Positions 9,501-18,048 are shown, counted from the first letter of the stretch. The stretch: 64,000 nucleotides of DNA from Flavobacterium sp. ov086 (GCF_900187965.1 NZ_FZNL01000006.1:124001-188000); one strand, 5' to 3'. Translations and numbers: made by a program. Notes: generated by a model from the letters alone, not told the origin.

Positions 9501-9771
9501 GAGTCTGAAAACCCAAATAGCTGATAATCAAAACTGCTTTATTGCTTGCAACATTTATTTTAAAACTTCCTTCAAAATCTGTCGAAGTTCCGTTTTTAGT
9601 TCCTTTTTCCTGGATATTTACACCCGGAAGTGATAATCCTGCAGCATCAGTAATCTTTCCTTCTACCACCGTCGACTGAGCGTTCATAGTAGTACTCAAA
9701 AGGAAATTGAGGAAAAATAAAAACACAAGATTGTATTTTATTTTTTTCTTTGATAATTGTTTAATATTCAT
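6598..9771 (-). CDS. SusC/RagA family TonB-dependent oligosaccharide transporter
   Basis: A 1057-residue SusC homologue. After the signal peptide (ends ..STTMNAQ near residue 32) comes a carboxypeptidase-regulatory-like domain (about 35-110: VEGKITDAAGLSLPGVNI), then the linker NEVVVVGYGSVKKTDLTGAV, the plug (VTNPMEAIQGGIAGVQV; IIRGANSINKDGSKPLFVVDGVP) and the 22-strand barrel ending in Phe (MGLSLKF). It imports oligosaccharides through the outer membrane using TonB-ExbBD energy, with SusD as partner. It lies 39 bp downstream of the GH28 gene, with no separate promoter motif seen, so transcription probably comes from the GH28 promoter. Substrate is inferred from the neighbouring pectin enzymes. 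Confidence 0.97.
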   Translation of the reverse strand: MNIKQLSKKKIKYNLVFLFFLNFLLSTTMNAQSTVVEGKITDAAGLSLPGVNIQEKGTKNGTSTDFEGSFKINVASNKAVLIISYLGFQTQEVSVAGKSKVNVSLSEQSNSLNEVVVVGYGSVKKTDLTGAVNTLSAAKITERNVTNPMEAIQGGIAGVQVTSNSGRIGDGFNVIIRGANSINKDGSKPLFVVDGVPTDNIDFLNPQDIARMDVLKDASSAAIYGSRGGSGVIIVTTKSGTNAKAGVTVSYDSSYGNKQAVRLPKLMSPEKWWYYHQSAFLATTISASNPTFNDINPTELNTAVGQAGTNPVLFQRVANNQSYNWQDAVLKGGMTQNNYLNITGRADNGLSYNIGLGVQKETGVIDNEGIDKYNFKAGLNHKINDKISFGVNLTISKTDEQLGSATAMQEAFRQNPFTSPWAIDADGNEIVGTYAQQPGTLKYPNGSLAINKTGSYNPLLEIANSADEIKRFTTIGNLFGEYKFTNWLSFKTTFSAGSMNAREGRSLGAQTDFGLKNKSLPSGDVTNVQNFNYTWDNQFNINYTLKENHVFNVLLLQSFYSNTTETYFQSSRENPFETGFYNLGSGAQPTYNLTPSGSIAIIPSGVFIPYSKNTLESYAARLNYTYKGRYLLTASVRYDGSSVLSDSNKWTAFPSVAVGWNINQESFLKNATFISNLKLRGSVGYTGNDNVSPYSSLSVLKVPTYYDFNGTAANGYTSSSLGNTDLTWEKTREVNLGLDFGFAKNRISGSVDVYDRLSKDLLFQQALPLEIGVPTITSNVGSISNKGIEVTLVTKNIQTKNVSWETSFTFTKNVNKLESIYGQDKVDDVGNNLFIGENIHSYYNYVFDGVWQESEAAKALSYGQKPGEARVKDLNNDGKIDANNDRAILGNYDPKWSGSFSTTLKVKQFDLSMSLITNQGMTVFSGFHDNFADVTDRGRQKLDLDDWYIPANGAGIAPQYSNTNPLPRGAGVYYDTNNVAFYKNASFVKVQNIALGYSLDNDLVNKLKLKSMRFYVNVLNPFVITPYEGYDPEWATAALAVNRVSTMTVQMGLSLKF

Positions 9772-9810
9772 AGTTAGGTTAATGGTTTGGTTAATTGATA
9801 GTTTTCTTTT

Positions 9811-11280
9811 TTAATTTTTAATCGATTCTACTTTCTTTCCATTGATATAAGTGCTTATAAAATTTATATTTTTTACGTTTTTTAAAGAATAAACAGAGTC
9901 TACTTTTTCGATTACGACATCTTTAAAGCTGATATTCTCTATAGGAGATTCTTTGTAACCATCGGCGAGAATTCCATATTTTCCACCATTTTTGACTTTA
10001 ATATTTTCAAGGCTGATATTTTTGATTGCGGGTATAAAATTTCCGGACTGACTGCCATATACATCATAAAACATAGTCGCTCTCAAAACACATTCTTTTA
10101 CAGTTCCCACTTCAAGATTTCGAACATAAATATCCTCCGTTGTTCCGCCTCGTTTAGAGTTGGTTTTAATTCTGATTGCTCTTTCCAAATTTGGACTATC
10201 CATGACACAATTTTCAACAAAAACATTGTTTACTCCGGCAGATATTTCGCTTCCCATCACTACGCCACCGTGACCATCAATCATTTTACAATTCTGAACA
10301 ATGATGTTTTTACTCGGAATCCCAACACGTCTTCCATCAGCATCTCTTCCGGATTTTATAGCAATACAATCGTCTCCGGTATTAAAAGTGCAATTTCTGA
10401 TGATTACGTTTTGAGAATATTCAGGATCACAACCATCATTATTCGGCCCGTGGCTATTGACTGTTACTCCGTCGACAATTACATTATTGGACTTTATAGG
10501 ATGTAAAATCCAAAACGGAGCATTAATCACCGTAATATCTTTTACTAAAACCGTATTACATTCAAAAAATTCAATAAAACTGGGACGTAAATAATGTCCT
10601 TCTCCAAAAATTCTTTCAGAAACCGGAATACCTTTTTCGGCCATTTCGATTAAACTAATTCTATTAAGCGGATCATTTTGAGATGGAGTTCCTTTTTGCC
10701 AACCGTACATTTTGCTTCCAGCCCAAATCCACCAATTGGTATTATTTGCTTGTCCATTTAATGTTCCTTTTCCGGTTATGGCAACATTCGTTTTATTTTT
10801 TGCATAAATAAGAGGCGAATGATTCATCAATTCTGTTCCTTCAAATGAAGTATGCACTAAAGGATATTCTTTTGAATCAATGCTAAACAGAATCTCCGCT
10901 TTATCATCCAGATGCAAATTGACATTACTTTCTAAATGTATAGGTCCTGTCAGGTATTTTCCATTTGGTACAAGAACTTTTCCACCTCCATTTTCAGCAC
11001 AAGCTTTAATCGCTTTTTCAAAAATGGTTGTATTTGATGTTTTTCCATCCGCTACAGCGCCATAATCCATAACATTATAAGTCTTATCTAAAAAGTGTGT
11101 TTGTGGAATGCTTTTTACAATTAAATCCATCTTTTTCCACGGATCAGCTTCTGAAACATTAGAAACTTGTTTTCCACAAGAAAAAAATGACATTGCAAGC
11201 AGGCTACAAATAACAACTGATTTTGACACTATAGACTTATTTATAATCATTTGCAGGTAATTTTTTGATTTTTCAAACAT
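9811..11280 (-). CDS. GH28 polygalacturonase, lipoprotein
   Basis: A 489-residue right-handed beta-helix enzyme. Catalytic motifs of GH28 are all present: NNDGCDPE (about 279-286), GDDCIAIKSG (about 300), GHGGVVMGSE (about 334) and RAIRIKT (about 368), so hydrolysis of alpha-1,4-galacturonan is expected. Hydrophobic stretch SVVICSLLAMSFFSC followed by GKQ is a lipoprotein signal. Translation may start at the ATG given here or at an internal ATG at 11250 (residue 11), which would give a more typical short lipoprotein signal; I cannot decide. It is the first gene of the PUL, and the promoter and operator at 11295-11339 lie directly upstream, making the operon a probable target of the divergent LacI regulator. 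Confidence 0.95.
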   Translation of the reverse strand: MFEKSKNYLQMIINKSIVSKSVVICSLLAMSFFSCGKQVSNVSEADPWKKMDLIVKSIPQTHFLDKTYNVMDYGAVADGKTSNTTIFEKAIKACAENGGGKVLVPNGKYLTGPIHLESNVNLHLDDKAEILFSIDSKEYPLVHTSFEGTELMNHSPLIYAKNKTNVAITGKGTLNGQANNTNWWIWAGSKMYGWQKGTPSQNDPLNRISLIEMAEKGIPVSERIFGEGHYLRPSFIEFFECNTVLVKDITVINAPFWILHPIKSNNVIVDGVTVNSHGPNNDGCDPEYSQNVIIRNCTFNTGDDCIAIKSGRDADGRRVGIPSKNIIVQNCKMIDGHGGVVMGSEISAGVNNVFVENCVMDSPNLERAIRIKTNSKRGGTTEDIYVRNLEVGTVKECVLRATMFYDVYGSQSGNFIPAIKNISLENIKVKNGGKYGILADGYKESPIENISFKDVVIEKVDSVYSLKNVKNINFISTYINGKKVESIKN

Positions 11281-11294
11281 AAAATCAATATTTA

Positions 11295-11308
11295 TGTAAT
11301 CGATTACA
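11295..11308. promoter_or_regulatory. LacI-type operator upstream of GH28 (TGTAATCGATTACA)
   Basis: A perfect 14-bp palindrome TGTAATCGATTACA with the CG centre typical of LacI-family operators. It immediately follows the -7 box of the GH28 promoter, so bound repressor would cover the transcription start. Near-identical copies stand before kduI (21195-21208) and exuT (22843-22856). Confidence 0.8.
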
Positions 11309-11339
11309 CGAAAGTAGAAAATTTTTTTAATACCGCAAA
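11309..11339 (-). promoter_or_regulatory. Bacteroidota-type promoter of the PUL (TTTG-N19-TACTTTCG)
   Basis: Read on the minus strand, TTTG (11336-11339) is followed after exactly 19 nt by TACTTTCG (11309-11316), matching the -33/-7 consensus TTTG/TAnnTTTG with one mismatch. The -7 box abuts the operator at 11295-11308. Confidence 0.7.
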
Positions 11340-11458
11340 TTTATTTCGAAAATATTTATATATTTAATTTTTATTATAAACTATATTTACATTTAACACA
11401 AAAATATTCCTAATTATTTACCATAATAGAACAGAAAACGTTTTAGTTAGTCTATAAT

Positions 11459-11472
11459 AGTAATCGATAACA
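11459..11472. promoter_or_regulatory. Operator-like half-conserved palindrome upstream of lacI
   Basis: AGTAATCGATAACA differs from the TGTAATCGATTACA operator at a few outer positions but keeps TAATCGAT. It lies about 30 bp upstream of the regulator's -7 box. A second CG-centred palindrome, AAAACGTTTT, lies at 11435-11444. Either could give autoregulation. Confidence 0.45.
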
Positions 11473-11500
11473 TTTTATATTTTGATAATAAAAAAAAATG

Positions 11501-11508
11501 TATTTTTG
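11501..11508 (+). promoter_or_regulatory. -7 box of the lacI promoter (TATTTTTG)
   Basis: TATTTTTG matches TAnnTTTG and lies 29 bp before the ATG at 11538. A TTTG at 11481-11484 is a possible -33 element, with a short 16-nt spacer. Confidence 0.5.
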
Positions 11509-11537
11509 TCTAACAATTAATTTGAAACACTTTTTGA

Positions 11538-12566
11538 ATGAGCGAAAAAATAACCATTTATGATATTGCCGAGAAATTAAATATCACTGCTGCTACTGTT
11601 TCAAGAGCCTTAAACAACAATCCGAAGATAAAAGAGAGTACACGTGAGCTGGTTCTTAAAACCGCTGCATCGATGAACTATAAGCAAAATAAACTTGCAT
11701 TAGCCTTAAAAAGCGGTCGTAGTAATAATATAGGTGTAATTGTTCCTCGTATTGATAGCAACTTCTTTGCTTCTGTAATTAGAGGTGTTGAAGAAGAACT
11801 TCATCCGCATGGTTATCAGGTTATTATTTGCCAGACTCATGAAGATCCAAAAAGAGAAAATGAAAATCTATATACCTTAATTGACGCACAAGTAGACGGA
11901 ATCATCATGTCGGTTACAGATGTGACTAACGAAAATGATAGTGCTTTTCGTAATGTTTTAGAGAAAAATGTTCCGTTGATCTTTTTTGACAGAAGTAAAC
12001 ATATTGAAGGTGTAAGCTCTGTAACAATCAATGACTTTAAAGGCGGATATATTACCACAAAACATTTAATAGATGAAGGTTGCCGTTGTATTGCTCATTT
12101 CTCCGGAGATCAATCTCTTGAAATATTCGAAAATCGTTTCTTAGGCTACAAACAAGCTTTACTGGATAATGGAATGACTTTTAAGGAAGAGTACGTTATT
12201 CATACCAAAAGTAGTGTTGATGCAGGAAAACAAGCTATTGATACTTTATTAAAATTAGAACCTCGTCCCGACGCTATATTTTCGGCGAGTGATTTTGCGG
12301 CTTTAGGCGCCATTCAGGAGTTAAAAGAACGCAATATCAGTATTCCGAAAGACTTTTGTGTAGCGGGTTTCAGTAACGAGCCTTTTACCAAATTCATGGA
12401 ATTGTCAATAACTTCTGTCGATCAGTCTCCACTCGAAATGGGTAAAATGTCAGCAAGAGTATTCTTAGAACAAGTTGATAAAACCAATACAATCAAAATC
12501 GAAAAAAAGGTAGTACTCGCTCCGGAATTACACATTCGCAAATCGTCGTCAAGAACTACCTCTTAG
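11538..12566 (+). CDS. LacI family transcriptional regulator of the pectin/uronate regulon
   Basis: A 342-residue LacI/GalR protein. The N-terminal helix-turn-helix ITIYDIAEKLNITAATVSRALNN (residues 4-26) and hinge (YKQNKLALALKSGRSNNIG) are classic, followed by a periplasmic-binding-protein-like sensor domain (IGVIVPRIDSNFFASVIRGVEEEL through SITSVDQSPLEMGKMSARVF). It is divergent from GH28 and sits between the PUL and the uronate catabolic operon. Palindromes of LacI type occur at the promoters of GH28, kduI and exuT, which suggests it represses all three until a uronate intermediate binds. The effector (KDG, galacturonate or another) cannot be read from sequence. Functionally it would be the counterpart of ExuR/KdgR; I give no symbol because orthology is not shown. 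Confidence 0.92.
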   Translation: MSEKITIYDIAEKLNITAATVSRALNNNPKIKESTRELVLKTAASMNYKQNKLALALKSGRSNNIGVIVPRIDSNFFASVIRGVEEELHPHGYQVIICQTHEDPKRENENLYTLIDAQVDGIIMSVTDVTNENDSAFRNVLEKNVPLIFFDRSKHIEGVSSVTINDFKGGYITTKHLIDEGCRCIAHFSGDQSLEIFENRFLGYKQALLDNGMTFKEEYVIHTKSSVDAGKQAIDTLLKLEPRPDAIFSASDFAALGAIQELKERNISIPKDFCVAGFSNEPFTKFMELSITSVDQSPLEMGKMSARVFLEQVDKTNTIKIEKKVVLAPELHIRKSSSRTTS

Positions 12567-12707
12567 TTTTTTTTCTTACCATTAAGAGATTAAGAAAAAT
12601 TAAGCTTTACTTCCTTTAACTTCATTTCACTATTAAGACATTAGAAAATTAAGCATTACGCTTAATGAAACTTAATATCTTAATGGTGACAAAAAGAAAA
12701 AAAATAC

Positions 12708-12725
12708 GCTCATTGTTAAATGAGC
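12708..12725 (+). terminator. Hairpin after lacI (GCTCATT/AATGAGC)
   Basis: GCTCATT and AATGAGC pair around a GTTA loop and are followed by TTATTTTTACTT on the plus strand. It lies 142 bp beyond the lacI stop, so it is a plausible but distant terminator. An almost identical hairpin recurs at 12931-12958. Confidence 0.5.
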
Positions 12726-12930
12726 TTATTTTTACTTAAGTAAATATAAAACCGTGCCTTAAAAAATAGCCACGAATTCACGAATTATTCTAATTTATTA
12801 CGCGCAATCATTCGTGAATTCGTGGCTGTTTTTAAGACATCCTATTAATCTTTTTATGCCGATAGCTATCCGAAAGTAGAAAAATAAAACCGTCGAGCTT
12901 AATTTTTCTTAATCTCTTAATGGTAAAAAA

Positions 12931-12958
12931 AATAAGCTCATTGTTAAATGAGCTTATT
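12931..12958 (-). terminator. Terminator of the uronate operon (12-bp-arm hairpin)
   Basis: AATAAGCTCATT (12931-12942) and AATGAGCTTATT (12947-12958) are perfect complements around a GTTA loop, 20 bp beyond the uxaA stop on the minus strand, and the minus strand continues with ATTTTTTTTACC. It fits a rho-independent terminator, possibly bidirectional. Confidence 0.7.
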
Positions 12959-12978
12959 TAATTTATATGGTAAACTTT

Positions 12979-14598
12979 TTATAACGAAACTCCTCTTTTC
13001 CAAGGAATAAATACATCTTGTTTCAACTGGTCTGCTTTTGTTTCCACGTTTCCGCTCGCCAATTCTATAATGTAATCTACTATTTCTGCTCCAACCTCGG
13101 TAATGGTTTTTTCACCAGTAATCACCGTTCCGGCATTTACATCGATAATATCAGACATTCTATTAATTAATGCCGTGTTCGAAGAAATTTTTACAACGGG
13201 TGCAATCGGATTTCCCATCGGATTTCCTAAACCTGTGGTAAATAAAACAACTGTTGCGCCCGATCCCACCAATCCTGTGGTACATTCTGCGTCATTTCCT
13301 GGAGTATTTAAAAGATTTAATCCTGGTTTTGAAATATACTCTCCGTAATCTAAAACATCTACAACAGGTGAAGTTCCGCCTTTTTTAGCTGCGCCAGCAG
13401 ATTTCATTGCATCTGTAATTAATCCGTCTTTGATGTTTCCCGGAGATGGATTCATATCAAACCCTGAACCTGCATCTACAACTGATTTTTCAAAAGCTTT
13501 CATTAAAGTTAAAAACTTATCTGCTTTTTCTTCGTCCACACATCGGTTCATCAATTCTTGCTCAACGCCACATAATTCCGGAAACTCTGCCAAAATTGTT
13601 TTCCCTCCCAAAGCTGCAAAAATATCTGAAACAATTCCTAATGCCGGATTAGCAGAAATTCCTGAAAATCCGTCAGACCCTCCACATTCTAAACCAATAC
13701 TTAGCTTTGAAAGAGGAGCAGGTTTGCGTTCAATTTTGTTGGCTCTTTTAATAGCTTCATAAGAATCTTTAATCACCATTTGAAACATTTGATCAGTAGT
13801 TCCAATTTGTTGTTGCTCATAGATCAAAATTTCTTTATCACTATTCGGACTCATTTCTTTCAATGCCTTTTTAAAAATATCAACTTGCAAATTTTGGCAA
13901 CCTAAACTTAAAACAGTTGCACCTGCAACATTTGGGTTGTTCACATATCCTGCAAGCAGTTTTGCCAACAATTCTGAATCTTGTCGAATCCCTCCACAAC
14001 CACCTTGATGATTGATAAATTTTACTTCGACGTTATTTAAAAGATTTTCATTTAAATTTTTATCCGAAACTTCTTCTACGCTTTTTTCTTCAATTAAAGA
14101 GCGCAACAAATTTTTATAAGAAACTTCTTTTTTGGGCATTAATTCATTTTCGAAAATATCTTTCAGTTTTTCGATATTTTTGTTTTCACAAAAAACCAAT
14201 GGAAAAAACAACCAAACGTTTTTGGTTCCAACTTGTCCATCAGTACGGTGGTATCCGTTGAAAGTTTTGTCTTTCCAACGATCTACATTTGGTGGAGTCC
14301 AACCTAAATTTCCGTTTTTACCAAAAACTTTTTCACTTTGATGTTTTACATTTTCGGTGGTAATTACTTCTCCTTTTTTTATAGGTTTAGCAGCTTTTCC
14401 AACCAAAACACCATACATTATAATATCATTACCAATTGTAAAATCTTTCTCTGCGATTTTATGTTTTGCTTTAACATCAGTTGTTGGTGAGACGGTAGTT
14501 CCTTCAAACATAATTTGTTCGTTTTGTACCAAATCGGTTAAAGCGACAATTACGTTATCTGCCGGGTTGACTTTTATTAATTTTTTTTGAGTTGCCAT
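12979..14598 (-). CDS. uxaA: Altronate dehydratase
   Basis: A 539-residue UxaA-family dehydratase that converts D-altronate to 2-keto-3-deoxy-D-gluconate (KDG) in the galacturonate pathway. Residues 1-95 form the SAF-type N-terminal domain (LIKVNPADNVIVALTDL), and the large C-terminal altronate/galactarate dehydratase domain begins near GYHRTDGQVGTKNVW. Landmarks include NHQGGCGGIRQDSE, LECGGSDGFSGISANPALG, LDYGE and GNDAECTTGLVGSGATVVLFTTG; the conserved Cys and His residues expected to bind the metal are present. Length and domain order are normal for full-length UxaA. It is the last gene of the operon, 2 bp after uxaB, and is followed by a strong hairpin terminator. Confidence 0.95.
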   Translation of the reverse strand: MATQKKLIKVNPADNVIVALTDLVQNEQIMFEGTTVSPTTDVKAKHKIAEKDFTIGNDIIMYGVLVGKAAKPIKKGEVITTENVKHQSEKVFGKNGNLGWTPPNVDRWKDKTFNGYHRTDGQVGTKNVWLFFPLVFCENKNIEKLKDIFENELMPKKEVSYKNLLRSLIEEKSVEEVSDKNLNENLLNNVEVKFINHQGGCGGIRQDSELLAKLLAGYVNNPNVAGATVLSLGCQNLQVDIFKKALKEMSPNSDKEILIYEQQQIGTTDQMFQMVIKDSYEAIKRANKIERKPAPLSKLSIGLECGGSDGFSGISANPALGIVSDIFAALGGKTILAEFPELCGVEQELMNRCVDEEKADKFLTLMKAFEKSVVDAGSGFDMNPSPGNIKDGLITDAMKSAGAAKKGGTSPVVDVLDYGEYISKPGLNLLNTPGNDAECTTGLVGSGATVVLFTTGLGNPMGNPIAPVVKISSNTALINRMSDIIDVNAGTVITGEKTITEVGAEIVDYIIELASGNVETKADQLKQDVFIPWKRGVSL

Positions 14599-14600
14599 GA

Positions 14601-16067
14601 TTAAGCGTTCTGAGTTGTAGTATGTAATTGTTTTTGAAAATTAGCAAAACCTTTTTCAATTCCGTTTGCATCAATTTCCTCCAAAGCTGTTGTAATTGCT
14701 TTTGTTAAGCCCGGAATTAGCGTTAAATCTTCATCCCAGAAACTTTTATTCTGCAAAGTAAGTCTTGCAATTTTATTATAATCATCAGATTTCCAAAGTC
14801 CGTCAAAGAAAGTTACAATATCTTCACTATCATTTATGGGTAAACTTTCGCCTTTCCAGATTCCTTTATAAAAACGAATTAAAGCCGCAAATGCAAACGT
14901 TAAATGAACCGGAAGTTTATGATGAACAGCAACATATCCGGTTAAACTTGGCAAGACACGTACTTTGAATTTCGAAACTGAATTTAAAGCAATAGAAGAC
15001 AATAAATGCTTGATGAACGGGTTTCTAAAACGGTCTAATATTTCTTCGGCGAAACTTGTTAATTCCGCTTTATCCATGTTTAAAGTTTCATTAATCTCCT
15101 CAAAAACTGCCTTGTTTACAAATTCTCCTGTAAAGGCATTATCAACAGTTTCTTTGACAGTTTCATTTCCGTAAAGTAACGAAAAAGGAACCATTGCAGT
15201 ATGTGCTCCATTCAAAATTCGGACTTTACGTGTGCGATACGGCTGCATATCAGCCACTATTTTTACATCTAAATCTGTTTTTTCAAACGGAAGTTTCGCT
15301 TTCAATTTATCATCACCTTCAATTACCCATAAAAAGAAACTTTCTGCGCTTACAATCAAATCATCTTTATATTCTAACTGACTGTTATATTCTTCAATCT
15401 GATCTTTTGGATATCCAGGTACAATTCTATCCACCAAAGTATTATGGAAAGAACAATCATTTATCAGCCATAATTTAAAATCAGATTCCAGATTCCAATC
15501 TACACAATATTTCAGAACAATTTCCTTCAAAGTATCTGAGTTGTAATTTATTAACTCACATGGAATAATTGTCAGCGCTTTTGATTTATCACCTTTAAAA
15601 TACTTAAATCTTTCATATAAAAGTACGGTTAATTTTGCAGGAAATGAAACTGGAGGCTGCATTGTTACGCAATCAGATTCAATATATTCGATACCGGCTT
15701 CTGTTGTATTTGAGATTATAAAAGCCAACTCTTCTTCTTTGGCTAAAGCCAAAAATTCCTGAAAAGAAGCATAAGGATCAACCGCTTTTACAATATTGGT
15801 GATTAACTCTTTTTCCTGAATTTCTTCGCCCTTTTTAACTCCTTTCATAAACAAAGTGTACAAACCGTCCTGAGCATTTATCATATTGACCAAACCTTTA
15901 TCAATAGGCTGTACAACAGCAATTCCGGCATTAAAATCTGCTTTTTGATTTAATTTCTGAAAAGCAAATTCTACAAAGGCTCTTAAGAAATTACCTTCGC
16001 CAAATTGCACTATTTTAATTGGAAGTTTCTTTGAAAATTCCGTGTTTGATCTGTTTATTTTTTCCAT
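14601..16067 (-). CDS. uxaB: Tagaturonate reductase (altronate oxidoreductase)
   Basis: A 488-residue member of the mannitol dehydrogenase family; reduces D-tagaturonate to D-altronate with NADH. The N-terminal nucleotide-binding segment IKIVQFGEGNFLRAFVEFAFQKLN (residues 17-40) and the C-terminal domain with RKVRILNGAHTAMVPFSLLYG (catalytic-region His and Asn) are typical. Position between eda and uxaA in an operon with uxaC supports UxaB over mannitol or fructuronate reductases. A 218-bp gap upstream (16068-16285) separates it from eda and could carry an internal promoter, though no clear TAnnTTTG box or TGTAATCGATTRCA operator is seen there. Confidence 0.94.
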   Translation of the reverse strand: MEKINRSNTEFSKKLPIKIVQFGEGNFLRAFVEFAFQKLNQKADFNAGIAVVQPIDKGLVNMINAQDGLYTLFMKGVKKGEEIQEKELITNIVKAVDPYASFQEFLALAKEEELAFIISNTTEAGIEYIESDCVTMQPPVSFPAKLTVLLYERFKYFKGDKSKALTIIPCELINYNSDTLKEIVLKYCVDWNLESDFKLWLINDCSFHNTLVDRIVPGYPKDQIEEYNSQLEYKDDLIVSAESFFLWVIEGDDKLKAKLPFEKTDLDVKIVADMQPYRTRKVRILNGAHTAMVPFSLLYGNETVKETVDNAFTGEFVNKAVFEEINETLNMDKAELTSFAEEILDRFRNPFIKHLLSSIALNSVSKFKVRVLPSLTGYVAVHHKLPVHLTFAFAALIRFYKGIWKGESLPINDSEDIVTFFDGLWKSDDYNKIARLTLQNKSFWDEDLTLIPGLTKAITTALEEIDANGIEKGFANFQKQLHTTTQNA

Positions 16068-16285
16068 TATAATTTCTTTAAAGCGTTATAAATAATCACA
16101 ATAAATACCTTATTCGTTTCTTTATCAAAGGATTTCTAACTTGTAAAAGAGACATTACACTTGTTTATGATAAATAGAAACTTGTTGTGAGGAATGACAA
16201 GTATTATTTTTTCAAGCGTAATGTTCAATTACAATCTAAAATCTAAAAAAAACGCAATTAAATAAGGAATTGGCATGATTACTCC

Positions 16286-16957
16286 TTATTTATTTTTAAT
16301 ATTATTTATGATGTCAAGAACCTGACTTACTTTCGTTTTTAATCCTTGAAAATCATTGTTATCCAGAATATCTTTTGATATTAATTGCGATCCGATTCCA
16401 ACACAATACGCACCAGCACTAAACCAAGAAGTCAAACTTTCTACTGTTGGTAAAACACCGCCCGTTGGCATAATATTCGTCCACGGACACGGACCTTTTA
16501 TAGCTTTTATAAACTCAGGACCATAAATATCTCCGGGGAATAATTTTACAATTTCGCATCCTAATTCTTCGGCTCTGGCAATCTCCGTTAGCGTGCCGCA
16601 TCCCGGTGACCATAATACTTTACGGCGATTACAGGCAATTGCAATATCTTCTCTAAAAACTGGCGTTACAATAAAATTAGCCCCCAAACTCATATACAAT
16701 GACGCTGCAGCAGCATCTGTAATTGAACCAACTCCCAGAATCATTCCCGGTAATTCGGCCAAAGCATATTTGTTTAAAGCTCCAAAAACTTCGTGTGCAA
16801 AATCACCTCTGCTGGTAAACTCCATTAATCTCGCACCACCATCATAACACGCTTTCAGCACTTTTTTGCTAATTTCTAAATCTGAATGAAAAAACAACGG
16901 AACCATTCCGTTTTTCTTCATTGTTAAAGCCACTTCTATTCTTGAATATTTTGCCAT
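16286..16957 (-). CDS. eda: 2-dehydro-3-deoxy-phosphogluconate (KDPG) aldolase
   Basis: A 223-residue class I aldolase of the KDPG/KHG family, which splits KDPG to pyruvate and glyceraldehyde-3-phosphate. Visible features are the N-terminal GMVPLFFHSDLEISKKVLKACYDGGARLMEFTSRGD, the phosphate/pyruvate-site block GANFIVTPVFREDIAIACNRRK, and the Schiff-base lysine in EIVKLFPGDIYGPEFIKAIKGPCPW, followed by MPTGGV. Length is typical. It lies 10 bp after kdgK, as expected for consecutive steps. Confidence 0.95.
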   Translation of the reverse strand: MAKYSRIEVALTMKKNGMVPLFFHSDLEISKKVLKACYDGGARLMEFTSRGDFAHEVFGALNKYALAELPGMILGVGSITDAAAASLYMSLGANFIVTPVFREDIAIACNRRKVLWSPGCGTLTEIARAEELGCEIVKLFPGDIYGPEFIKAIKGPCPWTNIMPTGGVLPTVESLTSWFSAGAYCVGIGSQLISKDILDNNDFQGLKTKVSQVLDIINNIKNK

Positions 16958-16967
16958 ATATTATTAA

Positions 16968-17990
16968 TTATCTTGATACTAATCCTGCCGAATTACCATC
17001 AATCATATTTTCAACTTCTTTTAAGGTTACCAAATTATAATCGCCTGCGATGGTGTGTTTTAAACAACAAGCCGCAACTGCAAAATCTAATGCTTTCTGA
17101 TTGTTATTTTGATATTCTAATAATCCGTAAATCAATCCTCCCATAAAAGCATCCCCACTTCCTACCCGATCTACAACCGGAGTAACTTCTTTAATTCCTG
17201 CATGATAAATCATTTTTCCATCAAACAAAACACCACCAATTCGTTGATGCGAAGCACTTACAGAATAACGTAAAGTCGTCGCAACCGTTTTTAAATTCGG
17301 CATCAAATCAAACAATTTTGAGTACAAAACCGGAAGCGATTTTTCGTCCTGATAATTCGGATTTACCTTCGGAATTCCCAACATGAAATAAGCGGTATCA
17401 ATATCTCCCAAAATAACATTGCTGTATTTCAACATTTCCGGCATCACATCACTTGGAGTTTTGCCATATTGCCACAATTTTGATCTGTAATTTAAGTCGC
17501 ATGAAATCGTGATTCCCAGTTTATGAGCCACTTTAATAGCTTCTAAACAGGCTTCGGCAGCCGTTTCAGAAATTGCCGGAGTAATTCCGCTCCAGTGAAA
17601 CCAGTTTGCACCTTCCAGAACTTTTTCCCAGTCAATATTTCCTTTTTCAATAGTTGCCATTGAACTGTGTGCACGATCGTAAACGACATTACTTCCGCGA
17701 GTTCCTGCACCGGTTTCCAAAAAATAAATTCCTAAACGTTCGCCTCCATAAATGATATTTTTGGATTCGACATTCATTTTTCTCATTTCTTTTAAAGCCG
17801 AAATACCAATTTCATTTTCAGGTAATCGTGTTACAAACTCCGCATTTAAGCCATAATTTGCCAAAGACACACAAACATTAAATTCTCCGCCTCCATAAGA
17901 AGCTCCAAATGCTGTAGATTGTGAAAAACGCAAATGCCTTTCCGTCGAAAGACGCAACATAATTTCTCCAAATGCAACTACTTTATTCAT
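16968..17990 (-). CDS. kdgK: 2-keto-3-deoxygluconate kinase
   Basis: A 340-residue PfkB/ribokinase-family sugar kinase that phosphorylates KDG to KDPG. The N-terminus VVAFGEIMLRLSTERHLRFSQ, the sugar-binding GGGEFNVCVSLANYGL, CDLNYRSKLW, and the anion-hole/catalytic motif VDRVGSGDAFMGGLIYGL (active Asp in GSGDAF) are all intact. Flanked by uxaC and eda, which fixes its role as KdgK and not another PfkB kinase. A pyrimidine-rich low-complexity tract (18049-18113) lies in the gap upstream. Confidence 0.95.
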   Translation of the reverse strand: MNKVVAFGEIMLRLSTERHLRFSQSTAFGASYGGGEFNVCVSLANYGLNAEFVTRLPENEIGISALKEMRKMNVESKNIIYGGERLGIYFLETGAGTRGSNVVYDRAHSSMATIEKGNIDWEKVLEGANWFHWSGITPAISETAAEACLEAIKVAHKLGITISCDLNYRSKLWQYGKTPSDVMPEMLKYSNVILGDIDTAYFMLGIPKVNPNYQDEKSLPVLYSKLFDLMPNLKTVATTLRYSVSASHQRIGGVLFDGKMIYHAGIKEVTPVVDRVGSGDAFMGGLIYGLLEYQNNNQKALDFAVAACCLKHTIAGDYNLVTLKEVENMIDGNSAGLVSR

Positions 17991-18048
17991 ATAAATATTT
18001 TTTTGCCACAGATTCTAATGATTAAGAAAATTAAGCATGCTAAAATTC

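Larger units (their letters stand above)
12567..12978. other. Convergent gap between lacI and uxaA with three hairpin systems
   Basis: No gene is seen in this 412-bp gap. It contains repeated LINE-like short blocks (CTTAATCTCTTAATGGT-type segments near 12590-12690 and 12895-12925), a GCTCATT hairpin at 12708-12725, an 18-bp-arm hairpin AGCCACGAATTCACGAAT (12768-12785) pairing with 12810-12827, a degenerate GATAGCTATC palindrome at 12858-12873, and a second, longer GCTCATT hairpin at 12931-12958. Some of these can stop transcription arriving from either side. Confidence 0.7.

Noticed and set aside
13430-13762. 110-residue plus-strand frame inside uxaA
   Set aside because: Shadow of the uxaA frame, which is complete and matches the family.
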